DNA of 64,000 nt from Arsenophonus nasoniae DSM 15247 (GCF_000429565.1 NZ_AUCC01000002.1:1-64000), one strand, 5' to 3'. Positions 1 through 10,801 are shown, counted from the first letter of the stretch. The notes: generated by a model not told the origin, from the sequence alone. Numbers and translations are program-made.

Positions 1-65
1 AGTGGATCAATTTTGATTGATCGGATTTAGATAAAAAGTGGATCAGTTTTCGGTGATCGTTGACA
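1..65. mobile_element. Probable terminus of an IS21-family insertion sequence
   Basis: Two imperfect direct copies of a 23-base unit (1-23 and 37-59, each AGTGGATCA then TTTT then TGATCG) lie 36 bases apart, and the inner-to-outer reading ends at TTGACA (60-65). On the other strand this reads TGTCAACG followed by repeated TGATCCACT units. IS21-family elements typically have TG...CA ends and several repeated transposase-binding units inside each end, so this looks like one end with the body of the element lying to the left, outside the window. No transposase gene is in view, so the family call is inference from end structure and recollection of family ends. Confidence 0.55.
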
Positions 66-79
66 GATAGGAAATAATT

Positions 80-955
80 ATGGCAGAATCGTTAGCTATA
101 AGAATAAAAAACTCATTTCCTTTTAACAAATCAGTTATCACTGAACAAAATTGCCAGCAATATTTTAAAAAAGAATTGCTTAATAGTTTGAAATCTATAG
201 CAAATAATAGTAAAGCAAATATTAAAATTAGCGAGACATTCGAGATAGCAGCGGGAAAGTATTGTTCATTTTCCGCTGAAGGATTAGAGGCAATTTTAAC
301 TCATAAATATACTTGGAATGCGGTGGAGAAAATAAATAAAGTTAACTTACAAAAGTTTGGTTGTTGTCTTTTTGATTGTATAAAAGAGATAAAAAATTTA
401 GATAATTTAGATAAATTAGATAATATACGATTACAAATAGGTGAAAATATTATAAATGTAATTGATTTAAAATTTTCAAGTAAGCATGAGAATGATAAGG
501 ACTTTAGTTATGTAAAAGAATGTAGCAATAAGATTGTTGACATGACAGATGAAGATAAAATAAACAAAGAAATTATAAAATGTTTTAATAAATTTATAAC
601 TATAAGTTATGTAGATGAATCAGCTATGAAAAATAAAACAAAAACGTCAGAGTTAACATTCGTTGAAAGCAGGACAGAAACAGCAGAAGAAATATTGGAA
701 TTATGTCCAGAGGAAGGAGAGAAAAAAAAGGAAATAGCACAAGGTGGAGGGGGTATGTTGAATAAAGCGGCAGAACAATCTCAGCAAAAATTAGAAATAC
801 GAGATAAATCAGGTTCATTGCGAGAAAACACTCCCAGTTTTTGGCAAAAATTAAGCCAAAAAACGACGCAACTTTTGGCTATATCGTGGGATTTTATCAA
901 AAATAAACTCATCGGGTCTTTATTCCCTATTTTTTTTAGCACCAAGATTAACTAA
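80..955 (+). CDS. Hypothetical protein, 291 aa, unrecognised
   Basis: I do not recognise this protein. It starts at ATG after a GATAGGAA ribosome-binding sequence only 14 bases beyond the putative IS end. Composition is rich in Lys, Asn, Ile and Glu, with no signal peptide at the N-terminus. A low-complexity stretch near residues 105-118 repeats LDNLDKLDN, a Glu/Lys-rich region with a GGGG run lies near residues 210-226, and the last about 30 residues become hydrophobic (LIGSLFPIFF). The coding DNA is more AT-rich than the housekeeping genes nearby. Its position between an IS end and nhaA, where dnaJ sits in E. coli, suggests acquisition or rearrangement. A secreted or effector role is possible in a host-associated bacterium but nothing in the sequence proves it. 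A single long open frame with an RBS supports a real gene. Confidence 0.6.
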   Translation: MAESLAIRIKNSFPFNKSVITEQNCQQYFKKELLNSLKSIANNSKANIKISETFEIAAGKYCSFSAEGLEAILTHKYTWNAVEKINKVNLQKFGCCLFDCIKEIKNLDNLDKLDNIRLQIGENIINVIDLKFSSKHENDKDFSYVKECSNKIVDMTDEDKINKEIIKCFNKFITISYVDESAMKNKTKTSELTFVESRTETAEEILELCPEEGEKKKEIAQGGGGMLNKAAEQSQQKLEIRDKSGSLRENTPSFWQKLSQKTTQLLAISWDFIKNKLIGSLFPIFFSTKIN

Positions 956-1123
956 TCATTTTTCAATGTTAAGTGTGTCTTAAACAGCTAACCAGTAAAA
1001 TAGCGTCTATATTGTTAGTAATTACTCGGTATAACTGTGTTATTTAAGCTTAAAAAAATGATTTTCCGAATTGTATGTATTAGCGTAAAATTAATTTCGT
1101 TAATTAACACTGAGGTTATAGTA

Positions 1124-2308
1124 ATGACAGCAATTATACGACAATTTTTAAAGTTAGAAGCAGCAAGTGGGGTGCTGTTAATTATTGCTGCCGTCTTAGC
1201 TTTGATTATGGCAAATACCCCATTGCAAGCTATTTATCAGCAATTTCTTAATATTCCTGTTGCGGTTAAAATCAGCGCATTAAATATTGATAAACCTTTT
1301 TTATTATGGATAAACGATGGCCTAATGGCCATTTTCTTTTTGGTTGTAGGTCTTGAAGTTAAACGAGAACTGATTGAGGGCTCGTTAGCCGGTCGTGATA
1401 AAGCGATATTCCCTGCTGTTGCTGCGGTAGGTGGTATGCTGTTACCTGCTTTAGTATATCTATTTTTTAATGCTAATGATGAAATTGCCCGGCAGGGTTG
1501 GGCTATCCCGGCGGCGACGGATATTGCATTTGCACTTGGTGTTATGGCACTATTGGGTAAACGTGTACCAACAGAGTTAAAAGTATTTTTACTTGCCTTG
1601 GCGATTATTGATGATCTTGGCGTGATTATCATTATTGCTTTATTTTATACCAAGTCTGTTTCTATTATGTCATTAGGGTTAGCTACGCTTTCTCTATTGT
1701 TATTGATATGGATGAATTGGCGTAAAATTGAAAATACATCTGCTTATTTGGTTGTTGGCATAATCTTATGGGTTTGTATTTTAAAATCGGGTATTCATGC
1801 AACATTAGCGGGTGTCATTGTGGGCTTTTTGATACCCCTTAAAGGCAAACAAAATAATTCTCCTTCTGAACAATTAGAGCATCTTTTACATCCTTGGGTT
1901 GCTTATTTAATTTTACCATTATTTGCTTTTGCTAATGCCGGTTTACAACTTAGTGGTGTTACGCTAGCTAATCTTGCTAGTTCTCTACCGCTTGGGGTTG
2001 CGTTAGGTTTATTAATTGGCAAACCAGCGGGTATTTTTCTGTTTAGTTGGCTCGCATTAAAATTAGGTGTTGCAAAATTGCCGGCCAAAATAAACCTTAA
2101 GCAGATTTTTGCTGTTTCAGTGCTCTGTGGTATTGGTTTTACTATGTCAATTTTTATTGCTAGTTTAGCATTCGAAGGTTTAGATAATTTTAGTACTTAT
2201 GCTCGACTGGGGATCCTCATCGGTTCAACTCTAGCGGCAATCTTAGGATTATTATTATTGAATTGCGCATTACCGAAGAATCCAATTAGCGCTAAAACTG
2301 CTAATTAG
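1124..2308 (+). CDS. nhaA: Na+/H+ antiporter NhaA
   Basis: Inner-membrane antiporter that exchanges Na+ or Li+ for H+ and controls cytoplasmic pH and sodium. From the chosen ATG the protein is 394 aa (E. coli about 388) and key residues fall at the E. coli positions: Asp133 in the unwound-helix motif ATDIAF, and Asp163-Asp164 in IIDDLG. The motif [10 protein letters not shown] carries the pH-sensor His. Twelve membrane segments are expected and hydrophobic stretches fit. An in-frame upstream start at 1037 would add 29 residues not found in the family; the start used has GAGG at 1112-1115 and the family N-terminus (short, then LKLEAASG). The activator gene nhaR follows but is frameshifted, so sodium induction may be altered. 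Confidence 0.96.
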   Translation: MTAIIRQFLKLEAASGVLLIIAAVLALIMANTPLQAIYQQFLNIPVAVKISALNIDKPFLLWINDGLMAIFFLVVGLEVKRELIEGSLAGRDKAIFPAVAAVGGMLLPALVYLFFNANDEIARQGWAIPAATDIAFALGVMALLGKRVPTELKVFLLALAIIDDLGVIIIIALFYTKSVSIMSLGLATLSLLLLIWMNWRKIENTSAYLVVGIILWVCILKSGIHATLAGVIVGFLIPLKGKQNNSPSEQLEHLLHPWVAYLILPLFAFANAGLQLSGVTLANLASSLPLGVALGLLIGKPAGIFLFSWLALKLGVAKLPAKINLKQIFAVSVLCGIGFTMSIFIASLAFEGLDNFSTYARLGILIGSTLAAILGLLLLNCALPKNPISAKTAN

Positions 2309-2362
2309 GCAAGATAAAGTTAATTTTAAGTTATATTCACGTGAAATAATTAGTGTTTTGTG

Positions 2363-2395
2363 CTCGTGCTACAATATTTTTATTTGTAGCACGAG
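2363..2395 (+). terminator. Strong hairpin after nhaA, probable terminator
   Basis: A perfect 12-base-pair stem (CTCGTGCTACAA at 2363-2374 and its complement at 2384-2395) with a 9-base AT loop. The tail TATCTTGTTTAG is only moderately T-rich. It would separate nhaA from nhaR, which are closely spaced in E. coli. Confidence 0.55.
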
Positions 2396-2491
2396 TATCT
2401 TGTTTAGGTAAAATAAAATGGTTCGCTTATCTTCTGATGTTCAGAAAATAACGTATATAAACAGTTATCGGTGGTACAAAAAGGTATCGAT

Positions 2492-3402
2492 ATGAGAATG
2501 TCGCATCTCAATTTTAATCATCTCTATTACTTCTGGCATGTTTGTAAAGAGGGATCTGTTGTTGGCGCCGCTGAAGAACTTTATTTAACGCCTCAACAAT
2601 AACAGGTCAGATAAAAGCGCTAGAAGAACGTTTGAATGGTAAATTATTTAAAAGACAAGGCAGAGGCCTGGTTCCTTCAGAACTTGGACAACTGGTTTTT
2701 CGTTATGCTGATAAAATGTTTGTGCTAAGCCAGGAAATGTTAGATATTGTTAATTATAGTCGTGAATCGAATTTATTATTTGATGTCGGTGTCGCTGACG
2801 CTTTATCTAAACGGCTGGTAAGCCGCGTCCTTGAAACAGCTATCGTTGAGCATGAGCAGATCCATTTACGTTGTTTTGAATCGACCCATGAGCTTTTATT
2901 AGAACAATTGAGTCAACATAAGTTAGACATGATCTTATCTGATTGTCCGGTTGATTCATCACAACAAGAAGGGTTATTTTCCGTCAAGCTTGGTGAATGT
3001 GGCGTTAGTTTTTTCTGTCGCAAACCAATACCGAAAAAACCTTTTCCACTTTGTTTAGAAGAGCGGCGATTATTGATCCCTGGTCGACGTTCTATGCTAG
3101 GTCGTCATCTACTTTCTTGGATCCAGAATAATAATCTGCAGATAGAAATTTTGGGTGAGTTCGATGATGCTGCCTTGATGAAAGCATTTGGTATGTATCA
3201 TAATGCAATATTTGTCGCACCATCATTATACGCTAATGAAATTTTTTCAGATAATGAAGTGGTTGAAATTGGTCATATGGATAAAGTGAAAGAAGAATAT
3301 TATGTTATTTTTGCTGAACGTATGATCCAGCATCCAGCAGTACAACGTGTCTGTAATAAAGATTTTTCTGGTTTATTTGATCAAACCTTTTATAAACCAT
3401 AA
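2492..3402 (+). pseudogene. nhaR: nhaR, LysR-type activator of nhaA, frameshifted
   Basis: NhaR is the LysR-family regulator that activates nhaA in response to Na+. The first 35 codons from 2492 match the E. coli N-terminus (the helix-turn-helix begins, ending in YLTPQ) and then reach TAA at 2600-2602. The rest ([12 protein letters not shown] onward, through the ligand-binding domain to 3402) continues in another frame. Comparing with the expected PQTITG shows that one A is missing near 2595-2596 (CAACAATA where CAAACAATA is expected). Downstream of the shift the frame is fully open and well conserved, including [15 protein letters not shown] and [20 protein letters not shown]. So this is a recent inactivation or a sequencing error. 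A product started at 2632 would lack most of the DNA-binding domain. Confidence 0.9.
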
Positions 3403-3423
3403 TAATCATTTTCAATAGTAATA

Positions 3424-3450
3424 AAAAAACCGGCTAAAGCCGGTTTTTTA
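3424..3450. terminator. Bidirectional intrinsic terminator between nhaR and rpsT
   Basis: ACCGGC and GCCGGT pair around a TAAA loop, flanked by an A-run on the left and a T-run on the right, so it can serve the convergent nhaR (+) and rpsT (-) transcripts. Confidence 0.85.
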
Positions 3451-3466
3451 GCAAAATCAAAATAAC

Positions 3467-3727
3467 TTACATTGATTTGATTTGTGCCACTAAATTTGCT
3501 TTATGACGTGCAGCTTTATTTTTGTGGATCAAGCCTTTGCTAGCATAGCGATCAACAATAGGTTGCATGTCGTTAAATGCTTTTTGTGCTGCTTCTTTAT
3601 CGCCGGTAGCGATAGCGGCATAAACTTTTTTGATAAAAGTACGCACCATAGAACGACGGCTAGCATTATGCTGACGGCGTTTCTCTGATTGTATGGCGCG
3701 TTTCTTAGCTGATTTGATATTAGCCAA
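3467..3727 (-). CDS. rpsT: 30S ribosomal protein S20
   Basis: S20 is a small-subunit primary binding protein for 16S rRNA. The 86-aa product matches S20 along its length ([16 protein letters not shown] at the start, [14 protein letters not shown] near the end; E. coli 87 aa) and is strongly basic. The start codon is TTG (complement of 3725-3727), as is the case for E. coli rpsT, where the UUG start takes part in autogenous control. GGGAG lies 7 bases upstream. The gene runs opposite to nhaR and ribF, as in E. coli. Confidence 0.97.
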   Translation of the reverse strand: MANIKSAKKRAIQSEKRRQHNASRRSMVRTFIKKVYAAIATGDKEAAQKAFNDMQPIVDRYASKGLIHKNKAARHKANLVAQIKSM

Positions 3728-3806
3728 GGTCCAACTCCCAAATATTTATTCTATCAAGGACACACTAAAGGCCGAGGAATATGCCTTTTTAGCCCTCATT
3801 TGTCAA
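3728..3806 (-). promoter_or_regulatory. rpsT promoter and 5' leader
   Basis: On the minus strand a perfect TTGACA (-35, 3801-3806) is followed after exactly 17 bases by CATATT (-10, 3778-3783). The leader down to the TTG start contains GGGAGTTGGACC just before the start. As I recall it, this segment closely resembles the E. coli rpsT leader, which mediates feedback by S20; that similarity is from memory. The rest of the 3807-4006 spacer shows nothing I can identify. Confidence 0.65.
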
Positions 3807-4006
3807 TGAATTTGTGTAAATAAGCATCGTGTACTGCAATGCAATCTGTTGTGATGACCTATGATTTTATCAGTTTACTGAGTGAGAATACAGTTTTAAA
3901 TGTGAAAAAGGGGATGAAATTGCGGCAAAGTGGGTAAATTAACTATTTTTCTTGCCGACAAACAACAATTTATTATCTTTGTTATAAATATTAATCAAAT
4001 GGTGAC

Positions 4007-4035
4007 TTAACCTTGAAGGTAGTAAGCGGTATAAT
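4007..4035 (+). promoter_or_regulatory. Candidate promoter of the ribF operon
   Basis: TTAACC (4007-4012), a 17-base spacer and a perfect TATAAT (4030-4035), about 30 bases before the ribF start. No other promoter is obvious before ispH, so it may drive ribF-ileS-lspA-fkpB-ispH. Confidence 0.5.
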
Positions 4036-4064
4036 CCAGCAATTTTTATTATATTGAGCCGATT

Positions 4065-4994
4065 ATGAAGTTAGTACGTGGTATACATAATATTCGCGCA
4101 TATCATCATGGTTGTGTGTTGACTATTGGCAATTTTGATGCTGTTCATCGAGGACATCAGGCGTTGTTGAAACATTTAAAACAACAAGGTCAGCGTCTCG
4201 GACTGCCAACGATGGTAATGATTTTTGAGCCTCAACCATTGGAATTTTTTTTGGGTGCAAATGCACCAGCACGTTTAACGCGTTTACGTGATAAGATAAA
4301 ATACTTTAGCGAATATGGTGTTGATTATTTACTGTGTGTTAAATTTAATCCCCCATTTGCTTCATTGTCACCGCAAGCTTTTGTTTCACAATTACTGGTG
4401 GAAAAATTAGGGGTTAAATTTTTGGCGATCGGTGATGATTTTCGCTTTGGCAAAGATAGGCAGGGAGATTTTAAATATCTCCGTGCAGCCGGGGAACAAT
4501 ATGGTTTTGAAGTCGCCAATACCGAAAGTTTTTGTGATGCCGGACAGCGAGTTAGCAGTACCGCTGTCCGGCAAGCACTATTAAGTGATAATCTTACGCT
4601 TGCTGAGAATCTTATGGGACACCCCTATCGATTAAGTGGTCGAGTGGTTCATGGTAGCCAGCTTGGTAGTAAGATCGGTTTTCCAACAGCAAATATACCA
4701 TTTAACTGTTTAGTTATGCCTGTCAAAGGCGTTTATGTGGTAGAAGTATATGGTTTAGCCGACCATCCATTGCCGGCAGTAGCAAATATTGGTACCCGCC
4801 CAACAGTGAATGGGGGAGATAGGCAAATTGAAGTGCATTTGATAGATAGGCGCATGGATATATATGGACGTCATATTGACGTTGTGTTGCGTAAAAAATT
4901 ACGCGATGAGCAGCGGTTTGCTTCTATTGATGAATTAAGACAGCAAATCGGTGAGGATATAATGGCTGCGAGGCAATTCTTCCAGTCGTCATAA
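4065..4994 (+). CDS. ribF: Bifunctional riboflavin kinase / FAD synthetase
   Basis: Phosphorylates riboflavin to FMN and adenylates FMN to FAD in the cytoplasm. The 309-aa product has the N-terminal nucleotidyltransferase domain (residues about 1-180, with TIGNFDAVHRGHQ) and the C-terminal flavokinase domain (residues about 185-305, with GSKIGFPTANI and GTRPTVNGG). The first motif reads GNFDAVHRGH where I recall GNFDGVHRGH in E. coli, a mild Gly-to-Ala change. It is the first gene of the conserved ribF-ileS-lspA-fkpB-ispH run, 38 bases ahead of ileS. Confidence 0.96.
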   Translation: MKLVRGIHNIRAYHHGCVLTIGNFDAVHRGHQALLKHLKQQGQRLGLPTMVMIFEPQPLEFFLGANAPARLTRLRDKIKYFSEYGVDYLLCVKFNPPFASLSPQAFVSQLLVEKLGVKFLAIGDDFRFGKDRQGDFKYLRAAGEQYGFEVANTESFCDAGQRVSSTAVRQALLSDNLTLAENLMGHPYRLSGRVVHGSQLGSKIGFPTANIPFNCLVMPVKGVYVVEVYGLADHPLPAVANIGTRPTVNGGDRQIEVHLIDRRMDIYGRHIDVVLRKKLRDEQRFASIDELRQQIGEDIMAARQFFQSS

Positions 4995-5032
4995 TTAAGA
5001 TATTTAGCAGAAAAGTGGAACTGAGAATCTAA

Positions 5033-7849
5033 ATGAGTGACTATAAAAATACCCTGAATTTACCGGAAACAGGGTTTCCTATGCGTGGTGATCTCGCTAA
5101 ACGAGAACCACAAATGTTAGCCCGTTGGTATAAAGACGGTTTGTACCAAGCTATTCGCCAAGCCAAAACAGGCAAACCGGTGTTTATACTGCATGATGGT
5201 CCTCCTTATGCTAACGGTAGTCTTCATATTGGTCACTCAGTTAATAAAATTCTCAAAGATATTATCATTAAATCTAAAGGATTTGCGGGGTTTGATTCAC
5301 CCTATATTCCTGGCTGGGATTGCCATGGTTTGCCGATTGAACATAAGGTTGAACAGATTATTGGTAAACCCGGTGATAAGGTTTCTGCTGCTGAATTTCG
5401 TGAAGAATGCCGCAAATATGCTAAAGAACAAATTGAAGGCCAGAAAGCTGATTTTATTAGAATGGGCGTGCTTGGTAACTGGGAGCAGCCTTATTTAACC
5501 ATGGATTTTAATACTGAAGCCAATATTATTCGCGCGTTAGGTAAAGTGATTGAAAATGGCCATTTAGTAAAAGGTGCTAAACCGGTTCATTGGTGTACGG
5601 CTTGCGGTTCTTCCTTAGCGGAAGCGGAAGTTGAATATTATGATAAATCATCGCCTTCCATTGATGTACGCTTTAGCGCTATGGATGCCAAAGCCGTTTA
5701 TGATAAATTTGGTGTAAAATCGACAATTTTACCGGTTTCGGCCGTGATCTGGACGACAACACCTTGGACATTGCCGGCTAATCGCGCGATTGCGGTTAAC
5801 GCTGATTTAGAATATCAATTAGTCAAAGTTAATAATGATGAATGCTTAATTTTGGCAAAATCGTTGGTTGAAACGGTAATGCAACGTATTGCAGCAACAG
5901 AGTGGCAAATTGTCGCACAATGTAATGGTTCTCAATTGGAATCACTGCGCTTTCATCATCCCTTCATGAATTTCGATGTGCCTGTTATTTTAGGTGATCA
6001 CGTTACTTTAGATGCGGGTACCGGGCTTGTACATACTGCACCAGGCCATGGCCCTGAGGATTATATTGTTGGACAGAAATATAAACTTGAAATAGCGAAT
6101 CCTGTCGGCCCAAATGGTTGTTATTTACCTGATACTTATCCTGGCTTGGATGGGGTTTTTGTATTTAAAGCAAATGAGTTAATTATCGAACTTTTAGCGG
6201 CAAAAGGTGCACTGCTACATAAAGAAATGTTACAGCATAGTTATCCTTGTTGCTGGCGACATAAGACCCCAGTTATTTTTCGTGCAACCCCTCAGTGGTT
6301 TATAAGTATGGAAAAAAATGGTTTACGTGAACAATCACTAAAAGAGATCAAAGGTGTTAAATGGATCCCTGAGTGGGGACAAAGCCGAATTGAATCTATG
6401 GTGGCAAATCGCCCAGATTGGTGTATTTCTCGTCAGCGCACTTGGGGTATGCCAATGGCATTATTTGTGCATAAGCAGACAGAAAAATTACATCCACGTA
6501 CGTTAGAGCTGATTGAACAAGTCGCTAGACTTGTTGAAAAATCGGGTATTCAGGCGTGGTGGGATCTGGATCCTATTGCCTTATTAGGAAGTGATGCAGC
6601 TGATTATGTTAAAGTCCCCGATACGCTTGATGTCTGGTTTGATTCTGGTTCTACCCATTATGCTGTTGTTGATGTTCGCCCTGAATTTAAAGGCCATTCT
6701 GCGGATTTATATTTGGAAGGTTCAGATCAGCATCGTGGTTGGTTTATGTCGTCTCTAATGCTGTCAACGGCGATGAAAGGTAAAGCGCCTTACCGAGAAG
6801 TATTAACCCATGGTTTTACGGTTGATGGACAAGGCCGTAAGATGTCAAAATCCTTGGGGAATACCATTAGCCCACAAGATGTCATGAATGATTTAGGTGC
6901 TGATATTCTAAGGCTATGGGTGGCTTCAACCGATTACACCAGTGAAATTGCTGTTTCTAGTGAGATTTTAAAACGTTCTGCCGATAGCTATCGGCGTATT
7001 CGTAATACAGCACGTTTCTTATTAGCCAATTTGAACGGTTTTGATCCGGCTTTGCATCAAGTTAAACCAGAACAAATGGTAGTATTAGATCGCTGGGCAG
7101 TTGGGCGGGCTAAAGCTGCTCAAACGGAAATCATGATGCATTATGCTAATTATGATTTTCACGCAGTTGCTCAGCGATTAATGCAGTTTTGTTCAGTTGA
7201 AATGGGCTCTTTCTATTTAGATATAATAAAAGATCGTCAATATACAGCAAAAAGTGATAGTTTGGCGCGGCGTAGTTGCCAGACAGCCTTATTCCATATC
7301 ATAGAGGCATTGGTACGCTGGATTGCGCCAATCCTTTCTTTTACTGCCGATGAAATTTGGCAGCAATTGCCTGGTAAACATGGCAAATATGTCTTTACTG
7401 AGGAATATTATGATGGTTTGTTTGGCTTGGATGATAATGAAGCACTTAATGATGAATTTTGGAATGAACTATTAATTATCCGTAGTGAGGTTAATAAAGT
7501 TCTTGAACAAGCGCGTGCAGACAAACTGATCCGTAGCTCGTTGGAGGCTACCGTGACTTTATATGTAGATACCGAACTGGCTGAAATACTTAATCGTTTA
7601 GGTGATGAGTTACGTTTTGTATTATTAACCTCACAAGCTAAAGTCATTGATATTATCCAAGCCCCAGTTCAAGCACAGGATAGTGAACTGAGTGGATTAA
7701 AAATTGCTTTCCAGCAGGCGGAAGGCGATAAATGTCCTCGTTGTTGGCATTATGCAACGGATATTGGTCGGGAGGCGGAATATGCAGAATTATGCGGCCG
7801 CTGTGTTACTAATGTAGCCGGTAACGGTGAAATACGTAAGTTTGCCTAA
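5033..7849 (+). CDS. ileS: Isoleucyl-tRNA synthetase
   Basis: Charges tRNA-Ile with isoleucine and edits mischarged valine. At 938 aa it equals the E. coli enzyme in length. Class I signatures are intact: the HIGH motif in [13 protein letters not shown] (near residue 64) and KMSKS in [10 protein letters not shown] (near residue 604). The editing-domain segment [11 protein letters not shown] is present, and the C-terminal zinc site shows paired CPRCW and CGRC motifs. The stop codon overlaps the lspA start in TAATG, a translational-coupling arrangement. Confidence 0.98.
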   Translation: MSDYKNTLNLPETGFPMRGDLAKREPQMLARWYKDGLYQAIRQAKTGKPVFILHDGPPYANGSLHIGHSVNKILKDIIIKSKGFAGFDSPYIPGWDCHGLPIEHKVEQIIGKPGDKVSAAEFREECRKYAKEQIEGQKADFIRMGVLGNWEQPYLTMDFNTEANIIRALGKVIENGHLVKGAKPVHWCTACGSSLAEAEVEYYDKSSPSIDVRFSAMDAKAVYDKFGVKSTILPVSAVIWTTTPWTLPANRAIAVNADLEYQLVKVNNDECLILAKSLVETVMQRIAATEWQIVAQCNGSQLESLRFHHPFMNFDVPVILGDHVTLDAGTGLVHTAPGHGPEDYIVGQKYKLEIANPVGPNGCYLPDTYPGLDGVFVFKANELIIELLAAKGALLHKEMLQHSYPCCWRHKTPVIFRATPQWFISMEKNGLREQSLKEIKGVKWIPEWGQSRIESMVANRPDWCISRQRTWGMPMALFVHKQTEKLHPRTLELIEQVARLVEKSGIQAWWDLDPIALLGSDAADYVKVPDTLDVWFDSGSTHYAVVDVRPEFKGHSADLYLEGSDQHRGWFMSSLMLSTAMKGKAPYREVLTHGFTVDGQGRKMSKSLGNTISPQDVMNDLGADILRLWVASTDYTSEIAVSSEILKRSADSYRRIRNTARFLLANLNGFDPALHQVKPEQMVVLDRWAVGRAKAAQTEIMMHYANYDFHAVAQRLMQFCSVEMGSFYLDIIKDRQYTAKSDSLARRSCQTALFHIIEALVRWIAPILSFTADEIWQQLPGKHGKYVFTEEYYDGLFGLDDNEALNDEFWNELLIIRSEVNKVLEQARADKLIRSSLEATVTLYVDTELAEILNRLGDELRFVLLTSQAKVIDIIQAPVQAQDSELSGLKIAFQQAEGDKCPRCWHYATDIGREAEYAELCGRCVTNVAGNGEIRKFA

Positions 7850-8349
7850 TGAAAAATCCTATTTGCTCTACTGGCTTACGCTGGTTATGGTTAACGGTTG
7901 TGATATTAATTGTTGATCTTAGTAGTAAGCAACTCATTTTGAATCATTTTCAATTATATGAGTCGATACCGTTAATGCCTTATTTCAATTTGGCTTATGC
8001 TCAAAACCCTGGTGCAGCATTTAGTTTTTTAGCTGATAAAGGAGGGTGGCAGCGCTGGTTTTTTGCCTTTGTGGCGATTGTCATTTGTGTGGTGCTTATC
8101 GTGATGATGTATCGTCAAAGCGTGAACAAAAAATTGAGCAATATCGCTTATGCATTGGTTATTGGTGGAGCATTAGGGAATTTGTGTGATCGTTTAGTCC
8201 ATGGCTTTGTAGTTGATTTTATTGATTTTTATGTCGGCGACTGGCATTGGCCAACATTTAACATTGCTGATATGGCGATTTGCGTTGGTGCGGCACTCAT
8301 TATTCTCGACAGCTGCATCAATACAGATAAGAAAGCGAGTGCATCTTAG
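7849..8349 (+). CDS. lspA: Prolipoprotein signal peptidase (signal peptidase II)
   Basis: Inner-membrane aspartic protease that removes signal peptides from diacylglyceryl-modified prolipoproteins. The 166-aa protein has four hydrophobic segments and both catalytic-Asp regions, [15 protein letters not shown] and FNIADMAI. The NPGAAFSFL motif is also present. Its ATG shares one base with the ileS stop. Lipoproteins in this window that would need it include CyoA and YajG. Confidence 0.97.
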   Translation: MKNPICSTGLRWLWLTVVILIVDLSSKQLILNHFQLYESIPLMPYFNLAYAQNPGAAFSFLADKGGWQRWFFAFVAIVICVVLIVMMYRQSVNKKLSNIAYALVIGGALGNLCDRLVHGFVVDFIDFYVGDWHWPTFNIADMAICVGAALIILDSCINTDKKASAS

Positions 8350-8410
8350 TGCATCGTTTGTTTACGCTGATAACAGGTTGATTTATTTTTAACAGTAGGT
8401 TTTTATTGTC

Positions 8411-8881
8411 ATGTTAAGGTTAGTACAAGCAGATAGTGCCGTGTTGCTGCATTTCACGATGAAACTTAAGGATGGTTCAATTGCTGATTCAACCTATGAT
8501 CAGGATAAACCGGCACTTTTTCGCCTTGGCGATAAAAGCCTCTCGCTCGCACTGGAAAAACAATTAGTTGGTTTAAGTGAGGGTGAGAAAAAAACGTTTA
8601 CTTTAGGCGGAGAGGATGTATTTGGTAAATCAAACCCGGATATGATCCAATACTTTATGCCAAAAGATTTTATTCAGATCGGGATGCCTGAAGTTGGTGC
8701 CATCATATTATTTACCGCGATAAACGGCAGTGAAATGCCAGGGATCGTAACCGCAGTCACGGAAGAGTCTATCACCGTTGATTTTAATCACCCGTTAGCG
8801 GCTCAGGACATCATTTTTAACATTGAAGTGTTGGAAATTGACCCGAAATGGGAGGGATCAAATGCAAATATTGCTGGCTAA
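8411..8881 (+). CDS. fkpB: FKBP-type peptidyl-prolyl isomerase (SlpA/FkpB)
   Basis: Small cytoplasmic prolyl isomerase and chaperone of the SlyD-like FKBP group. The 156-aa product shows the FKBP core ([18 protein letters not shown]), the inserted IF domain and the C-terminal strand [21 protein letters not shown]. It lies between lspA and ispH as in E. coli. Its last 20 bases overlap the start of ispH, giving an extra C-terminal tail ([10 protein letters not shown]) compared with the roughly 149-aa E. coli protein. Confidence 0.95.
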   Translation: MLRLVQADSAVLLHFTMKLKDGSIADSTYDQDKPALFRLGDKSLSLALEKQLVGLSEGEKKTFTLGGEDVFGKSNPDMIQYFMPKDFIQIGMPEVGAIILFTAINGSEMPGIVTAVTEESITVDFNHPLAAQDIIFNIEVLEIDPKWEGSNANIAG

Positions 8882-9812
8882 CCCGAGAGGTTTTTGTGCA
8901 GGTGTTGATCGGGCAATTAGTATTGTTGATCGTGCACTGGCGCTTTATGGTGCTCCGATTTATGTTCGTCATGAAGTCGTCCATAATCGTTATGTGGTTG
9001 ACAATTTACGTCGGCGCGGCGCGATTTTTATTGAACAAATTACTGAAGTGCCTGATGGGGCTATTTTGATCTTTTCTGCTCATGGTGTTTCTCAAGCAAT
9101 TCGGCGGGAAGCTAAGCAACGACATCTGACCATGTTATTTGATGCAACTTGTCCGTTGGTGACTAAAGTACACATGGAAGTGGCGCGTGCTAGTCGTAAA
9201 GGTAAAGAAGCCATTTTAATTGGTCATGTTGGACACCCTGAAGTAGAAGGTACAATGGGACAATATAATAACCCGGCGGGTGGTATGTATCTCGTTGAAT
9301 CGCCGGAGGATGTTTGGAAGTTACAAGTAAAAGATGAAAATAACCTCTGTTTTATGACGCAGACTACTTTATCAGTTGATGATACTGCTCATGTTATAGA
9401 TGCACTAAATACGCGTTTTCCAAATATTATCGGGCCACGTAAAGATGATATCTGTTATGCAACCACCAATCGTCAAGAAGCGGCACGTGAGTTGGCCAAT
9501 AAGGCTGATATTGTACTGGTTGTTGGCTCTAAAAATTCTTCTAATTCCAATCGTCTTGCTGAACTGGCGCAAAGAGCCGGCAAACCTGGTTACCTAATTG
9601 ACTCTGCTGATGATATTCAAGAAGATTGGCTGGAAAACATGCAGATTATTGGTCTTACTGCTGGCGCTTCTGCACCAGATATTCTTGTTCGCCAGGTTAT
9701 TGAACGCTTAAAAGTTTTAGGTGCCAGTGAAATGATCGAACTTGCTGGTCATGAAGAAAATATTGTTTTTGAAGTGCCAAAAGAGCTGCGTGTTGAAATC
9801 AAGGAAATATAA
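8862..9812 (+). CDS. ispH: 4-hydroxy-3-methylbut-2-enyl diphosphate reductase
   Basis: Last step of the MEP isoprenoid pathway: reduces HMBPP to IPP and DMAPP with a [4Fe-4S] cluster. The three cluster cysteines are visible: Cys12 (RGFCAGV), one in [10 protein letters not shown] near residue 96, and one in [10 protein letters not shown] near residue 197. The catalytic-Glu region [11 protein letters not shown] is also present. The chosen ATG gives 316 aa with the family N-terminus [14 protein letters not shown] and has GGAGGG 6 bases upstream; a longer frame from 8823 would add 13 unrelated residues inside fkpB. Confidence 0.97.
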   Translation: MQILLANPRGFCAGVDRAISIVDRALALYGAPIYVRHEVVHNRYVVDNLRRRGAIFIEQITEVPDGAILIFSAHGVSQAIRREAKQRHLTMLFDATCPLVTKVHMEVARASRKGKEAILIGHVGHPEVEGTMGQYNNPAGGMYLVESPEDVWKLQVKDENNLCFMTQTTLSVDDTAHVIDALNTRFPNIIGPRKDDICYATTNRQEAARELANKADIVLVVGSKNSSNSNRLAELAQRAGKPGYLIDSADDIQEDWLENMQIIGLTAGASAPDILVRQVIERLKVLGASEMIELAGHEENIVFEVPKELRVEIKEI

Positions 9813-9873
9813 TAATTGCTGTTTTGGTATTTTATTAAATTAATTTTTTAGTGCAGCAATTTATTTACTCATT

Positions 9874-9897
9874 AAGCCAACTCTAATGGCTTTTTTT
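9874..9897 (+). terminator. Intrinsic terminator after ispH
   Basis: AAGCCA (9874-9879) pairs with TGGCTT (9887-9892) around a 7-base loop, followed by a run of T. It ends the ribF-to-ispH transcript. Confidence 0.8.
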
Positions 9898-9964
9898 GTC
9901 ACTGATGCTTACTAGGATGAGTGTTAACCTTATTGAACTCAAGATATTTAATCTGTTTTTTTAA

Positions 9965-10801
<837 letters not shown>

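Noticed and set aside
1-59. Direct repeats as iterons or a CRISPR fragment
   Set aside because: Only two copies with a 13-base gap, and the structure fits an insertion-sequence end much better.
1237-1632. 131-codon frame on the minus strand inside nhaA
   Set aside because: It is fully antisense to a conserved gene and its translation has no family likeness.
2590-2605. Programmed frameshift in nhaR
   Set aside because: The site CAACAATAA has no slippery heptamer or stimulatory structure that I can see, and NhaR homologues are read without frameshifting; a one-base deletion or error is simpler.
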